A stretch of DNA of 41,855 nucleotides, from assembly GCA_903938815.1 (NCBI GenBank), contig CAJAES010000058.1, positions 1 through 41,855 on the forward strand, in the 5' to 3' direction. A program made the translations under genes and the position numbers. The stretch is from an uncultured beta proteobacterium. GTDB lineage: Bacteria; Pseudomonadota; Gammaproteobacteria; Burkholderiales; Burkholderiaceae_C. This document shows positions 33,850-41,346 of the stretch, one piece after another. The notes under the pieces are model-generated. The model did no database searches and was not told the origin of the DNA. It was given only the letters and a program-made list of their open reading frames with translations. Within the stretch, counting starts at the first letter, position 1, and every line of letters begins with the position of its first letter.

Positions 33850-34200
33850 TCACAGCACGCCGAGCACTTTCCGGGCTGCAGGTGACGCCAGCACCACAAG
33901 TGCGACACAGTTCAAGCTCGCAACAGCCCAGAACATTCGCCGAAACTCTTGCTTCGACGACTTGTGCCGCAGGAACTGCTGCGCCAGCAGGGCGCCAGGC
34001 CAGCCGCCAACGAGCGAGAACAAGTGCAAGGACGACTCAGGCGTTCGCTGAGTGCCTCTTGCGGCGGCGGACTTGTCCGCGGCGTACACAAGGAACGTGG
34101 CTGCGCTGGCCAGCAGGTACCAAGCGCCAAGCAGCGCAAACAGCGATGCGCTGTTGCCAGTCAGCCTGAAAGCAGCGTCAGACGGCACCCAGATGAACAT
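33850..34200 (-). CDS. DUF1294-family membrane protein
   Basis: 116-aa protein of the DUF1294 family: two or three helices with AADKSAAARGTQRTPESSLH and LFSLVGGWPGALLAQQFLRH followed by KSSKQEFRRMFW, the family hallmark (D-K-x-A-A, G-G-x-P-G-A, Q-x-x-x-R-H-K-S-x-K). The N-terminal 20 residues (MFIWVPSDAAFRLTGNSA) are atypical and could belong to a fused start. The ATG lies 3 bp after the stop of the next gene upstream. Confidence 0.8.
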   Translation of the reverse strand: MFIWVPSDAAFRLTGNSASLFALLGAWYLLASAATFLVYAADKSAAARGTQRTPESSLHLFSLVGGWPGALLAQQFLRHKSSKQEFRRMFWAVASLNCVALVVLASPAARKVLGVL

Positions 34201-34203
34201 GAC

Positions 34204-34632
34204 CTATGGATTCGAGCGGGACCATCGTCCGGAGAAGCTGGCCAAACCAGTGCACAGCATGTAGTCGGGTGCGTTATCGATGTAGATACTGTTGCCGACG
34301 AACCTGGCCTCGAACAGAGGCCCAGTCGGCTTTGCATCCTTGTCAATCACAAGCATGGTCGCGACAAGAGACTCGCCATCGTACCGGCGCTGAGCGACGT
34401 CTTCGAATGCCCGCGCTTCACACCCGCCACTGTCGGTTCGTGTCCAGAGCCCGAGAACTATGGGCTTTGGAGCTTTCGAAGCAGTTGCCTCACGGATAAC
34501 CGTCATCTCACCAAAGCCGCCCCTCCAGATCAAGCGGTACTTTTCGGCAGGCTGAGCACCGGCGTCACTCGTTGCGGCGATCATGACTCCAAAAGCCAGT
34601 GCAGGAATCCAGGCGTGTATTGAAGTGCGCAT
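34204..34632 (-). CDS. Hypothetical secreted protein, 142 aa
   Basis: The protein has a signal peptide (MRTSIHAWIPALAFGVMIAA, cleavage near DAGA) and a mature part with EKYRLIWRGGFGEMTVIREA, TRTDSGGCEARAFEDVAQRR and VGNSIYIDNAPDYMLCTGLA. Two cysteines may pair. No family recognised. It is directly followed (3 bp) by the DUF1294 gene, so the two probably share a transcript. Confidence 0.7.
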   Translation of the reverse strand: MRTSIHAWIPALAFGVMIAATSDAGAQPAEKYRLIWRGGFGEMTVIREATASKAPKPIVLGLWTRTDSGGCEARAFEDVAQRRYDGESLVATMLVIDKDAKPTGPLFEARFVGNSIYIDNAPDYMLCTGLASFSGRWSRSNP

Positions 34633-35085
34633 GACTTTGTGGCGCTGGGTGGCGCCTTAAGAAATGGTTTGGTTTGGCGAGCGGTCAGGCCGCACGTACG
34701 CGGGCCGAAATAGCGAGTACGTCTCCAGGCTGTCACACATGGCCTGCCCACGAGCTCCGGCCCGAGGCCGGCAACGCTGACCAGGTGGACAACGACCAAC
34801 CGTGGACGCCCCGAGGTACATAAACTCTCATCGGAAAACAGCTGCAGCCCCCCAAGGAGTTGATCCGGATCGGCGCCGCTGCAAGCCGCTCACGAAGCGA
34901 ACTCCTGGCGCGCCGCCGATGCGTACCGTTCTCCTGCTGTCGGTGGTGGGCGTGAACGTCATGCGTGGATGGGCGGTGTCAGTGCAGACCGACATTCGAT
35001 CTCCCGGTCGGCAACAGCAGGACGCCAGCTCCGGACTGGCAGGAATGTACTGCGTGCCGCCAGGCCGGGCCTGGTGACCTGCCGT
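34633..35085. other. Gene-poor stretch of 453 bp with attC-like fragments
   Basis: No solid gene. On the minus strand a 54-codon frame (34657-34821, MYLGASTVGRCPP at its start and VRPDRSPNQTIS at its end) has a passable ribosome site but no recognisable fold. Two R-box-like sequences occur: GCCTGACCGCTCGCC (minus, near 34691) and GACCGACATTCGATC (plus, near 34988), matching the right and left end types of the attC-like sites. CAGGAATGTA at 35040 recurs at 31941 and 35641. A cassette that lost its gene, or carries a non-coding product, is possible. Confidence 0.45.
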
Positions 35086-35562
35086 TCACTCTGCGATCGA
35101 GCCACGTGAGGCAACACTTGCCGGCCTGCACCACCGGTACTCGACACTTTCAAGCTCCCACATCGGTTCGTAGTCAGACCCCACCACCTTGAACCCGTGG
35201 TGCTCGTAGAACCTGCGAGCCCGATCGTTCCTGGCGAGGGTGTGCAGCGATAGCGAACCACCGGATTGCGCCTGCGCCAGACGGAGCAGCATGCTTCCTA
35301 TACCTTGCCCAGAGCAGCCCACGCGAACGTAGAGTTGAGCAAGGTAGCGTTCGTGGGCCGCAAGAAAGGCGACGAGCTTGCCGTGGCGCTTCACCACCTG
35401 AACCCGGGTATGGGGACGGATCTCCGTCTCGTGGTACCCGCGCTGGCGCTCCAACGGGTTGGGGTCCGTGATGCCCAGCGCGTGCTCGAAGCTCTGTCGC
35501 CACATCAAGACCAAAGCGTCGGTGTCTGCGGAATCGAAGTCCGAAACTTGATCGACCAGCAT
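35086..35562 (-). CDS. GNAT family N-acetyltransferase
   Basis: 158-aa acetyltransferase from the ATG at 35562 (MLVDQVSDFDSADTDALVLM). Motif A is LYVRVGCSGQGIGSMLLRLA and motif B ARNDRARRFYEHHGFKVVGS. The sequence ERQRGYHETEIRPHTRVQVV in the N-terminal half is shared by a known subgroup of unknown substrate. Longer upstream frames are not supported by fold. Confidence 0.85.
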   Translation of the reverse strand: MLVDQVSDFDSADTDALVLMWRQSFEHALGITDPNPLERQRGYHETEIRPHTRVQVVKRHGKLVAFLAAHERYLAQLYVRVGCSGQGIGSMLLRLAQAQSGGSLSLHTLARNDRARRFYEHHGFKVVGSDYEPMWELESVEYRWCRPASVASRGSIAE

Positions 35563-35634
35563 GGGTTTGGCTGGATGTTTCTTGGTGCCAAACAATCCGG
35601 GCAGGTTTGCACCAGCGGTGGAACGCGCGGACCC

Positions 35635-35703
35635 GGCTGACAGGAATGTACAGGCTACATGGCTCGCACGACCGTAAGCAGCGGCTTGAGCAAGGGCTGA
35701 GGC
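35635..35703 (-). repeat. attC-like site, 69 bp
   Basis: Minus strand starts GCCTCAGCCCTTGCTCAAGC (compare GCCTGACCCCTCGCTCAAGC at the 37.6-kb site) and ends CATTCCTGTCAGCC. Outer boxes GCCTCAG and GTCAGCC pair partly; inner CAAGCCGCTG pairs with CAGGCTACAT in part. It lies between the GNAT gene ending at 35086 and the Gly/Cys-rich gene ending at 35735, 31 bp past the latter's stop, as expected for a cassette end. Confidence 0.55.
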
Positions 35704-35734
35704 CGCACCGTGCGCGCTGTGAGTGAGCGGCGGA

Positions 35735-36355
35735 TCAATCCCCTCCGCAACCGCCCCCGCCGTCTCCGTCACAGGAACCCCCACTTCCGCCTCCTGAACA
35801 ACCGCCAGGACTGGACGGCTGCTTGAATGACCTGGGGTCGTACGCGACTGCGCCTGGGAAGCCCACCTTGTTGTCGATGGCGTAGAGGAGAGGTAGCCGC
35901 GTGGCCCTGGACGGATTGATGTTCTCTTCCAGACACGCCAGGCGCCAGGTGACCAAGGACGCGGAATCGAGTTCCTCACGGGTGGAGTCGACCTGCGTGG
36001 GTATGTGGTGCAGGTAGACCCCAAACGCGTTCCGGCAAAACAGAGAGTAGGCTTTCGTATCAAGGATGAAAGAGTGCCACAGCGCATCGGCAGCCTTGGA
36101 CGGCATCGAGATCATCTGTGCCCCTGCACGGCCATGGACCAGGAAGAACTGGCGCAGCGCGCGCGCGACCAGCTGGGTTCCCTTCAAGTCCATCGAGGGG
36201 TGGCTGCTGCGGAACTGCTCCAGGACGCCCGGCGGAAACACATAGCCACGAATCACCCGCTCCCGCTCCAACGCAGCGCGCCTGTTCGACTGCCAGAGCG
36301 CATAAGCGACGGCCGAGATCAGCGCGATGGCAAGAATGACAAGTGCAGCCAGCAT
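35735..36355 (-). CDS. Membrane-anchored protein with Gly/Cys-rich tail (GRDP-like)
   Basis: 206-aa protein with one N-terminal helix (MLAALVILAIALISAVAYAL), a cytoplasmic domain with KAADALWHSFILDTKAYSLF and CRNAFGVYLHHIPT, and a C-terminal low-complexity tail from about residue 180 (GGCSGGGSGGSCDGDGGGG). The H-S-F-I-L-x-T-x-x-Y-x-x-F core resembles the glycine-rich-domain-containing protein group; the Gly/Cys tail is typical of some uncharacterised TIGR04222-type proteins. AGGA stands 6 bp before the ATG. Function unknown. Confidence 0.7.
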   Translation of the reverse strand: MLAALVILAIALISAVAYALWQSNRRAALERERVIRGYVFPPGVLEQFRSSHPSMDLKGTQLVARALRQFFLVHGRAGAQMISMPSKAADALWHSFILDTKAYSLFCRNAFGVYLHHIPTQVDSTREELDSASLVTWRLACLEENINPSRATRLPLLYAIDNKVGFPGAVAYDPRSFKQPSSPGGCSGGGSGGSCDGDGGGGCGGD

Positions 36356-36390
36356 TCAGTTCCTGGAGAAGTCAGCGGTTAGCCTTTGTA

Positions 36391-36533
36391 GCCTAAGGTT
36401 CGAACTTGCCGGCTCGCGGTGACATGCCGGTGCTTGCCGATGCTTGCCCGTCAAGCGAATGGCCAGAGCAGCTGCACCGCATCGCGGGCCGGGCGGCACA
36501 CCGTTGGGCCACAGCTTCAGCAAGAGGTCAGGA
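36391..36533 (-). repeat. attC-like site, 143 bp
   Basis: Plus strand starts GCCTAAGGTTCGAACTTGCC and ends GCTTCAGCAAGAGGTCAGGA. The outer boxes GCCTAAG and GTCAGGA pair with mismatches; inner GAACTTGCCGGC and GGCCACAGCTTC pair in part. The stop of the SRPBCC gene (36528-36530) is in the right box. It has the same end types as the clearer sites on either side. Confidence 0.6.
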
Positions 36534-36950
36534 AGCATCGCGTGCCTCCGCGAGGGCCTTGAGCCTGGCAAGCGTAACCGGGAGGCCGGAGTTCAACTGC
36601 TTCGCCAGCATGGGACCCAGGACCACAGAGAGAAGCCCTGAGAACGTGACCCGGTGGCAGACTTCGGTAGCCCCGTGAACCGGGACAAGCTCATGCTCGA
36701 AGACCATGCGAAAGAGCGGAATCCTGGACTCAACCGTGAAGCAGCGGCCAGGCTCCACCTTGGTGAGAACCATCGGAACGGTGCTGCCCTTGGTGGGTGT
36801 GAGCCGCCCTTTGCTCCCGACAGCGAACGGGCCTTCGAGCACAGCTTGCCTTGTGTCCGGGTCCCAGGCGTGCCAGTTCGTGACGTCCTGGTAGATGCGG
36901 AAGATAGCGTCGGCCGAGGCGCTGATGGTGATGCTGTGTTCGACTTGCAT
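36528..36950 (-). CDS. SRPBCC-family protein (polyketide cyclase type)
   Basis: 140-aa START/Bet v 1-like protein from the ATG at 36950 (MQVEHSITISASADAIFRIY). Typical elements are DVTNWHAWDPDTRQAVLEGP, KGRLTPTKGSTVPMVLTKVE and a long C-terminal helix (LPVTLARLKALAEARD). Members bind hydrophobic ligands; ligand unknown. It is separated from the RidA gene upstream by 124 bp that include GTCAGGC at 37051. Confidence 0.82.
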   Translation of the reverse strand: MQVEHSITISASADAIFRIYQDVTNWHAWDPDTRQAVLEGPFAVGSKGRLTPTKGSTVPMVLTKVEPGRCFTVESRIPLFRMVFEHELVPVHGATEVCHRVTFSGLLSVVLGPMLAKQLNSGLPVTLARLKALAEARDAS

Positions 36951-37074
36951 TTGAGGCTGCGAGCTGAGACGGCGTTGATTTCTGCGGCCGGAAGATTGAT
37001 CCAACCGGGCCACTGTGGCGTACCGCCGCAATAGGCATTCTGAGACGGTGGTCAGGCGTCACTGCAGTTGCTGA

Positions 37075-37461
37075 CTACTGTGTCTGCTTCAGTGCTGTGA
37101 CTTCGATCTCGATCTTCATTCGTGGATCAGCAAGTCCAGCAGAGATCATCATTGCGGCCGGCCTGACCGAGCCGAAGTACTTCTGCAAGACTGGCCAGCA
37201 CTTCGGGAAATCACTGCAAGTGGGCAAGACGTAGGTTACCCGGACGACATCGTTCAGGCTCGAGCCCGCTTGCTCAAGCGCGGCAGCGATGTTCTTCAGG
37301 CACTGTTCCGTCTGAGTCTCAAGATCCTCGGATATGGTCATCGTCGTGTAGTCGAAACCCGTCGTTCCCGAGACAAAGACCCAATCGCCCTGCACCACCG
37401 CTCGGCTGTAGCCAATCTCGCTTTCAAAGGTGGACCCCGAACTGATGAGTACGCGCTTCAT
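37075..37461 (-). CDS. RidA/YjgF-family protein
   Basis: 128-aa Rid-superfamily protein: MKRVLISSGSTFESEIGYSR, GDWVFVSGTTGFDYTTM, EQCLKNIAAALEQAGSSLND and PAAMMISAGLADPRMKIEIE. RidA proper uses an Arg at the SVGSRP-like loop to deaminate 2-aminoacrylate; here the matching region is VRPAAMMISAGL, with Arg in VRPA, so an imine deaminase activity is possible but subfamily uncertain. Start at 37461 follows the usual N-terminus. Confidence 0.88.
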   Translation of the reverse strand: MKRVLISSGSTFESEIGYSRAVVQGDWVFVSGTTGFDYTTMTISEDLETQTEQCLKNIAAALEQAGSSLNDVVRVTYVLPTCSDFPKCWPVLQKYFGSVRPAAMMISAGLADPRMKIEIEVTALKQTQ

Positions 37462-37519
37462 GATGTGTTTGCTGAAGTTGAGGTGTCATTGGAGGCGGCG
37501 ACGGGTGGAAATCGGTGAC

Positions 37520-37602
37520 GCCTGACGTTCAGGCCAAGCTCCCCGCCGAGGCCGGGCTTGTCGAGCAGGCCGTGGCGGATCAGCTTGAGCGAGGGGTCAG
37601 GC
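37520..37602 (-). repeat. attC-like site, 83 bp (clearest example)
   Basis: Outer boxes are perfect inverse complements (GCCTGAC at 37520-37526, GTCAGGC at 37596-37602). Comparing the left arm with the reverse complement of the right arm gives GCCTGAC, then CCAAGCT versus TCAAGCT, CCGCC versus CCGCC and GGCCGGGCT versus GGCCTGCT, i.e. an R box, a short spacer, an L box and a stem, as in integron attC sites. The right arm on the minus strand is GCCTGACCCCTCGCTCAAGC, close to classical 59-base-element starts (GCCTAACAATTCGTTCAAGC). The SRPBCC stop (37597-37599) is in the R box. Confidence 0.75.
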
Positions 37603-38046
37603 CCCACTCTGTGTGCCTGCAACTTCTGCAGCGAGTCGGCCGAGATTCTGCTCGTTGGCCGCAGCCACAAACTCCGCCAGCTGCTTGTAGTGCTCTGCGG
37701 TGTCGAAGGTTTGCCGCCACATGACCTTCGTACCTTCGCCGTGCGGCTGAAGCTCAAGGGTGAGAACGAAGTGATGCCCATTCAGGTGTTCAACCTCGAA
37801 GACTTGATCCTGAACGATACGTACGAAACGGTTCTCGGTCGGGTAGTCTGTGCCGTCAGGGCCGTGCATTGTCAAACGCCAACTGCCGCCGGGTTCGAAC
37901 TCATACGTGTGGATCGTGTTCGCAAACCCCTCAGGGCCCCACCACTTGGCAACGCGGTCCGGGTCCCGCATGGCTGCGAACAGCCGAGCCGGACTTGCAG
38001 GGAAGAACCTGGTTCGGATGTCCGAACGAGTCTCGATGGGTTCCAT
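37597..38046 (-). CDS. SRPBCC-family protein (AHSA1/CalC type)
   Basis: 149-aa protein from the ATG at 38046 (GGAG upstream). It contains TRFFPASPARLFAAMRDPDR, VAKWWGPEGFANTIHTYEFE, PGGSWRLTMHGPDGTDY and FDTAEHYKQLAEF, the standard elements of an AHSA1-like START domain. Such proteins are common accessory genes with unknown ligands. It stands alone between two attC-like sites, i.e. has the form of a one-gene cassette (37520-38088). Confidence 0.88.
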   Translation of the reverse strand: MEPIETRSDIRTRFFPASPARLFAAMRDPDRVAKWWGPEGFANTIHTYEFEPGGSWRLTMHGPDGTDYPTENRFVRIVQDQVFEVEHLNGHHFVLTLELQPHGEGTKVMWRQTFDTAEHYKQLAEFVAAANEQNLGRLAAEVAGTQSGA

Positions 38047-38081
38047 GTGATCTCCAACTGGAGGGATGGCCGGCCCGTGCG

Positions 38082-38207
38082 GCCTGACGTCTGAGCTGAC
38101 CGGCACGCAGCGGCATGACACCTGAGCTGCGAGGCGCAGGATAGACCACGGCGCTGCGAAGGCCAAGGGGCACGCCGGCAGCTCTCCGCTTGGACAAGGT
38201 GTCAGAC
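38082..38207 (-). repeat. attC-like site, 126 bp
   Basis: Left box GCCTGAC (38082-38088) and right box GTCAGAC (38201-38207). Reverse complement of the right arm is GTCTGACACCTTGTCCAAGC, fitting the R-L spacing of the neighbouring site. Further in, GAGCTGACCGGC at the left pairs with GCCGGCAGCTC at the right. The site separates the SRPBCC gene from the split thioredoxin-like gene. Confidence 0.65.
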
Positions 38208-38697
38208 ATCACTGATCAGGCTTGCCAAGCGCAGGCGTTGGCGAATTCTGACCTGGCGCCATGTAATTTTCGCCCAGTTGCTACGACCAAGCCCGCATGA
38301 ACCCTCGCATGAACGCCCGCCTGCTCCTTCTTGCTCTGGTGCTTGCCTGCGGGATCGCCGGCGCCACCGAGACGCCTGCGACCGCCAACTTTGGCGGCCC
38401 CGCTCTCGATGGGCAACAGTACGAGCTGGCGGCGCGGCGGGGGCGAGTGGTCATGATCGTCCTGTGGCGAAGTGACTGTCCCGTGTGTATGGACAAGTTG
38501 GCCGAACTGCGCGCGAACGCACAAGGCTGGAAGGCTGCGCCGTTCGACCTGGTTCTGGTCAACCTGGACGCGAACCCGGAAGACGCGCTGGCATATGAGC
38601 GCATACGCCGGGTGGTGAGTATGCGTCCGGCCAAGTCATCTTGAATCCCTGACCCGCGTTCGCAAGGATCGTGTCCACGTAGGCATAGGTGGACACG

Positions 38698-39045
38698 ATG
38701 ACAAGCGAGGACAAGAAGACGCGGCGCCGCTACGGGTCGCAGTTCAAGGCGATGGTGCTGGCGCAGTGTGAAGAACGCGGGGCGTCGGTTGCGCAAGTCG
38801 CGATGTCGCATGGCATCAACGACAACGTGGTGCACCGGTGGCGGCAACTGGCCCGCGAAGGGAAGTTGACGACCTCGAAGACGAGCGAGTTCGTCGCAGT
38901 GCCGCTGCCCATTGCGGCAGTCTCCCCGCCGACGCCGTCGAACATCACTGTCGAGCTGCGCCGTGGTGCGGTCACGATGATGGTGACGTGGCCGTCGAGC
39001 GCGGTGGCGGACTTCGCGCTCTGGACCCGAGAGCTGCTGCGGTGA
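38698..39045 (+). CDS. tnpA: IS66 accessory protein TnpA
   Basis: 115-aa protein with an N-terminal helix-turn-helix (RRRYGSQFKAMVLAQCEERG, VAMSHGINDNVVHRWRQLAR) and a C-terminal beta-rich part (ITVELRRGAVTMMVTW). I use the ATG at 38698 with GGTGGA upstream; a GTG at 38689 is also in frame. Its stop overlaps the tnpB start. Confidence 0.92.
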   Translation: MTSEDKKTRRRYGSQFKAMVLAQCEERGASVAQVAMSHGINDNVVHRWRQLAREGKLTTSKTSEFVAVPLPIAAVSPPTPSNITVELRRGAVTMMVTWPSSAVADFALWTRELLR

Positions 39046-39374
39046 TCCGCATCGACGCGGTATGGTTGGCCGTGAACCCGCTGGACATGCGACTTGGCAC
39101 CGAGGCGGCGCTGGCGCGAGTGGTCAACGTCTTCGGTGCAGCGCACCCGCATCACGCTTACCTGTTCGCCAACCGGCGCGCCAACCGTCTGAAGGTGCTC
39201 GTGCATGACGGCATCGGCGTGTGGCTGGCGGCGCGACGGCTGAACGCCGGCAGGTTCGTATGGCCGGCCGAAGGAGGTGGCACGCAGGGTCTGAGCCATG
39301 CGCAGTTCGACGCCCTGGTGCTGGGCCTGCCGTGGCAGCGCATCGGGGAGGCGGGGATCATCCGGGTGATCTGA
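39042..39374 (+). CDS. tnpB: IS66 accessory protein TnpB (Orf2)
   Basis: 110-aa protein of the IS66 Orf2 family: VWLAVNPLDMRLGTEAALAR, HHAYLFANRRANRLKVLVHD and GIGVWLAARRLNAGRFVWP. It starts at a GTG overlapping the tnpA TGA (GTGA), implying translational coupling. The last segment, LSHAQFDALVLGLPWQRIG, is the normal family end. Confidence 0.93.
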   Translation: MIRIDAVWLAVNPLDMRLGTEAALARVVNVFGAAHPHHAYLFANRRANRLKVLVHDGIGVWLAARRLNAGRFVWPAEGGGTQGLSHAQFDALVLGLPWQRIGEAGIIRVI

Positions 39375-39449
39375 GCGGATCCTGAGCTGCGAGGCAATTG
39401 CCGGATGTGCTGATGCCGGGATCGGCGGTGGGCGCGAAGATGCTGGTCC

Positions 39450-41021
39450 ATGATCAGCGCGCAGCAGCTGGAATCCTTGGACCCGCAGATGCGGCAGGCG
39501 ATGCTCGCGCTGATGGCCGAGGTCGCGGCCAAGAGCGAAGAGGTCGAACGCAGCCGGCGCGAGGTAGCGCACAAGCAAGCGCTGATCGACAAGCTCACGC
39601 ACGAGAACGCGGTGCTCAAGCGGCTGAAGTTCGCCGCGCAAAGCGAGAAGTTCACCGTCGAGCAGCGCAGCCTGCTGGACGAGACGTTCGACAGTGACCT
39701 GGCCGAGGTGGGCCGCGAGATGAAGCGGCTGGGCGTCGACGTGGACGCGGCCGAAGAGAAGTCGGGCAGGAAGACGCCCAGGCGCGCGGCCCTGCCGCCG
39801 CACCTGCCGCGGCGCGACGTGCACCACGAGCCCGAGTCCACGGTGTGCGGATGCGGCTGCCAGATGCAGCGCATCGGCGAGGACGTGGCCGAGAAGCTGG
39901 ACTACGAGCCCGGGGTGTTCACCGTCGAGCGCCACGTGCGCGGCAAGTGGGCGTGCCGGCGCTGCGAGAAGCTCGTGCAGGCGCCGGTGCCGGCACACGT
40001 CATCGACAAGGGGATCCCGACGACGGGGCTGCTGGCCCAGGTGCTGGTGGCGAAGTTCCTGGACCACATGCCGCTGTACCGGCAGGAAGCGGTGTTCGAG
40101 CGGGCTGGCCACGTGATCGCCCGTTCAACGCTCGCGCAGTGGGTGGGCGAGTGCGGCGCGCAACTGCAGCCGCTGGTGCACGCGCTAGCTGACGAGTTGC
40201 GCCGGCACGCGGTGCTGCACGCTGACGAGACGCCGGTGGCGATGCTCAAGCCGGGCAACGGCAAGACACACCGTGCCTACATGTGGTCGTACTGCACGAC
40301 GAGCAGCAACCCGACGAAGGCGGTGGTGTTCGAGTTCAGCGAGACCCGAAGCGGCGAGAACGTGAGCGAGTTCCTGCGGCTGGGCAAGGCAGATGCGTGG
40401 CAGGGGACGCTGGTCACCGACGGGTTCAGCGGCTACCACGCCACGACGACGCAGGGCGTGACCTCGGCGCAGTGCATGGCGCACGCGCGGCGCAAGTTCC
40501 ACGAGCTGTACATCAGCCACGGCAGCGACGTCGCGCGCCAGGCGCTGCGCTTCTACCAGGTGCTGTTCCGCATCGAGCGCGAGATCGAAGAACAGACGGC
40601 ACAAGAGCGAAGGCGGACACGACAGCGCAAGAGCCGACGCGTGCTCGCGCTGTTCCGTCGCTGGCTGCTGGCGCAGCGGCAGTTGGTGCCGCCGGGCTCG
40701 GCCACGATGAAGGCGATCGACTACAGCCTCAAGCGCTGGACGGCATTGACGCGCTTCGTCGAGGACGCAGACGTACCAATCTCCAACAACTGGGTGGAGA
40801 ACCACATCAGACCGATCGCGCTCGGAAGATCGAACTGGCTGTTCGCCGGTAGCCTGCGCGCTGGGCAGCGAGCGGCAGCCGTCATGAGCCTGCTGCACTC
40901 GGCGCGCATCAACGGGCACGAGCCCTACGCGTACCTGCGGGACGTGTTGGACCGTCTGCCGACTCAGCCGGCAAGCCGGGTCGAAGAACTGTTGCCGCAT
41001 CGCTGGACGCCAGCGACCTGA
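39450..41021 (+). CDS. tnpC: IS66 transposase TnpC
   Basis: 523-aa transposase with an N-terminal coiled coil (about residues 20-70), a zinc-finger-like segment (CGCGCQMQRI and CRRCEKLVQAP), and the DDE core: HADETPVAMLKPGNGK for the first Asp, LVTDGFSGYHATT for the second, and NNWVENHIRPIALGRSNWLF containing the Glu. The C-terminal RVEELLPHRW is the family end. Full length for the family, so probably active. Confidence 0.97.
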   Translation: MISAQQLESLDPQMRQAMLALMAEVAAKSEEVERSRREVAHKQALIDKLTHENAVLKRLKFAAQSEKFTVEQRSLLDETFDSDLAEVGREMKRLGVDVDAAEEKSGRKTPRRAALPPHLPRRDVHHEPESTVCGCGCQMQRIGEDVAEKLDYEPGVFTVERHVRGKWACRRCEKLVQAPVPAHVIDKGIPTTGLLAQVLVAKFLDHMPLYRQEAVFERAGHVIARSTLAQWVGECGAQLQPLVHALADELRRHAVLHADETPVAMLKPGNGKTHRAYMWSYCTTSSNPTKAVVFEFSETRSGENVSEFLRLGKADAWQGTLVTDGFSGYHATTTQGVTSAQCMAHARRKFHELYISHGSDVARQALRFYQVLFRIEREIEEQTAQERRRTRQRKSRRVLALFRRWLLAQRQLVPPGSATMKAIDYSLKRWTALTRFVEDADVPISNNWVENHIRPIALGRSNWLFAGSLRAGQRAAAVMSLLHSARINGHEPYAYLRDVLDRLPTQPASRVEELLPHRWTPAT

Positions 41022-41346
41022 GCTGCTCCAGCGGCTCTGGACGCGGCGTCAAGATGACTTCGCCGTGCGCTTACGGTGGTGAGGCCCGGCGAACTGTCGG
41101 TCTACAGCTTCTGGCAAGGCCAGGTCCAGTTGCCTGCAGCGTGGCGCTCTGCCGATCGCATGCCCCACACGCTCATCATTGACGGCAGGGGAACGATCGT
41201 CGCGCGACATCAGGGGCGCGTTCCACCCGAAGCATGGAACCAGGTGGCAGACCTGCTGCCCTGAAGATCGATCGGAACTGCGCGCAACCAGCGTCGAGGT
41301 GCGAGGCATGACTTGCTGACTGTTGCCGTCAGATAGGAATCCGTGG

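Larger units (their letters stand above)
38619..41074 (+). mobile_element. IS66-family insertion sequence, complete
   Basis: 2456-bp element with terminal inverted repeats GTATGCGTCCGGCCAAGTCA (left) and GTAAGCGCACGGCGAAGTCA (right, inverted), both followed by TCTTGA. A perfect 8-bp target duplication, GGTGGTGA, flanks it at 38611-38618 and 41075-41082. It carries tnpA, tnpB and tnpC, all apparently intact. The exact duplication indicates a recent, undisturbed transposition. Confidence 0.97.
38297..41264 (+). pseudogene. Thioredoxin/TlpA-like gene split by IS66
   Basis: The 5' part (38297-38618) encodes a signal peptide (MNPRMNARLLLLALVLACGI), LDGQQYELAARRGRVVMIVL, and the redox motif WRSDCPVCMDKL. 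The 3' part (41083-41264) continues after one copy of the target duplication as RPGELSVYSFWQGQVQLPAA, DRMPHTLIIDGRGTIVARHQ and PEAWNQVADLLP. Removing the IS and one 8-bp repeat restores one open frame of 167 aa with the cis-proline region (RMPHTLII), a periplasmic TlpA/ResA-like thioredoxin-fold protein. It is one of the few plus-strand genes, and is flanked by attC-like sites at 38082 and 41347. Confidence 0.88.

Noticed and set aside
36951..37057. Full attC site between RidA and SRPBCC genes
   Set aside because: A good GTCAGGC box is present at 37051, but I could not find a complementary left box; the repeated CCGTCTCAG is direct, not inverted.
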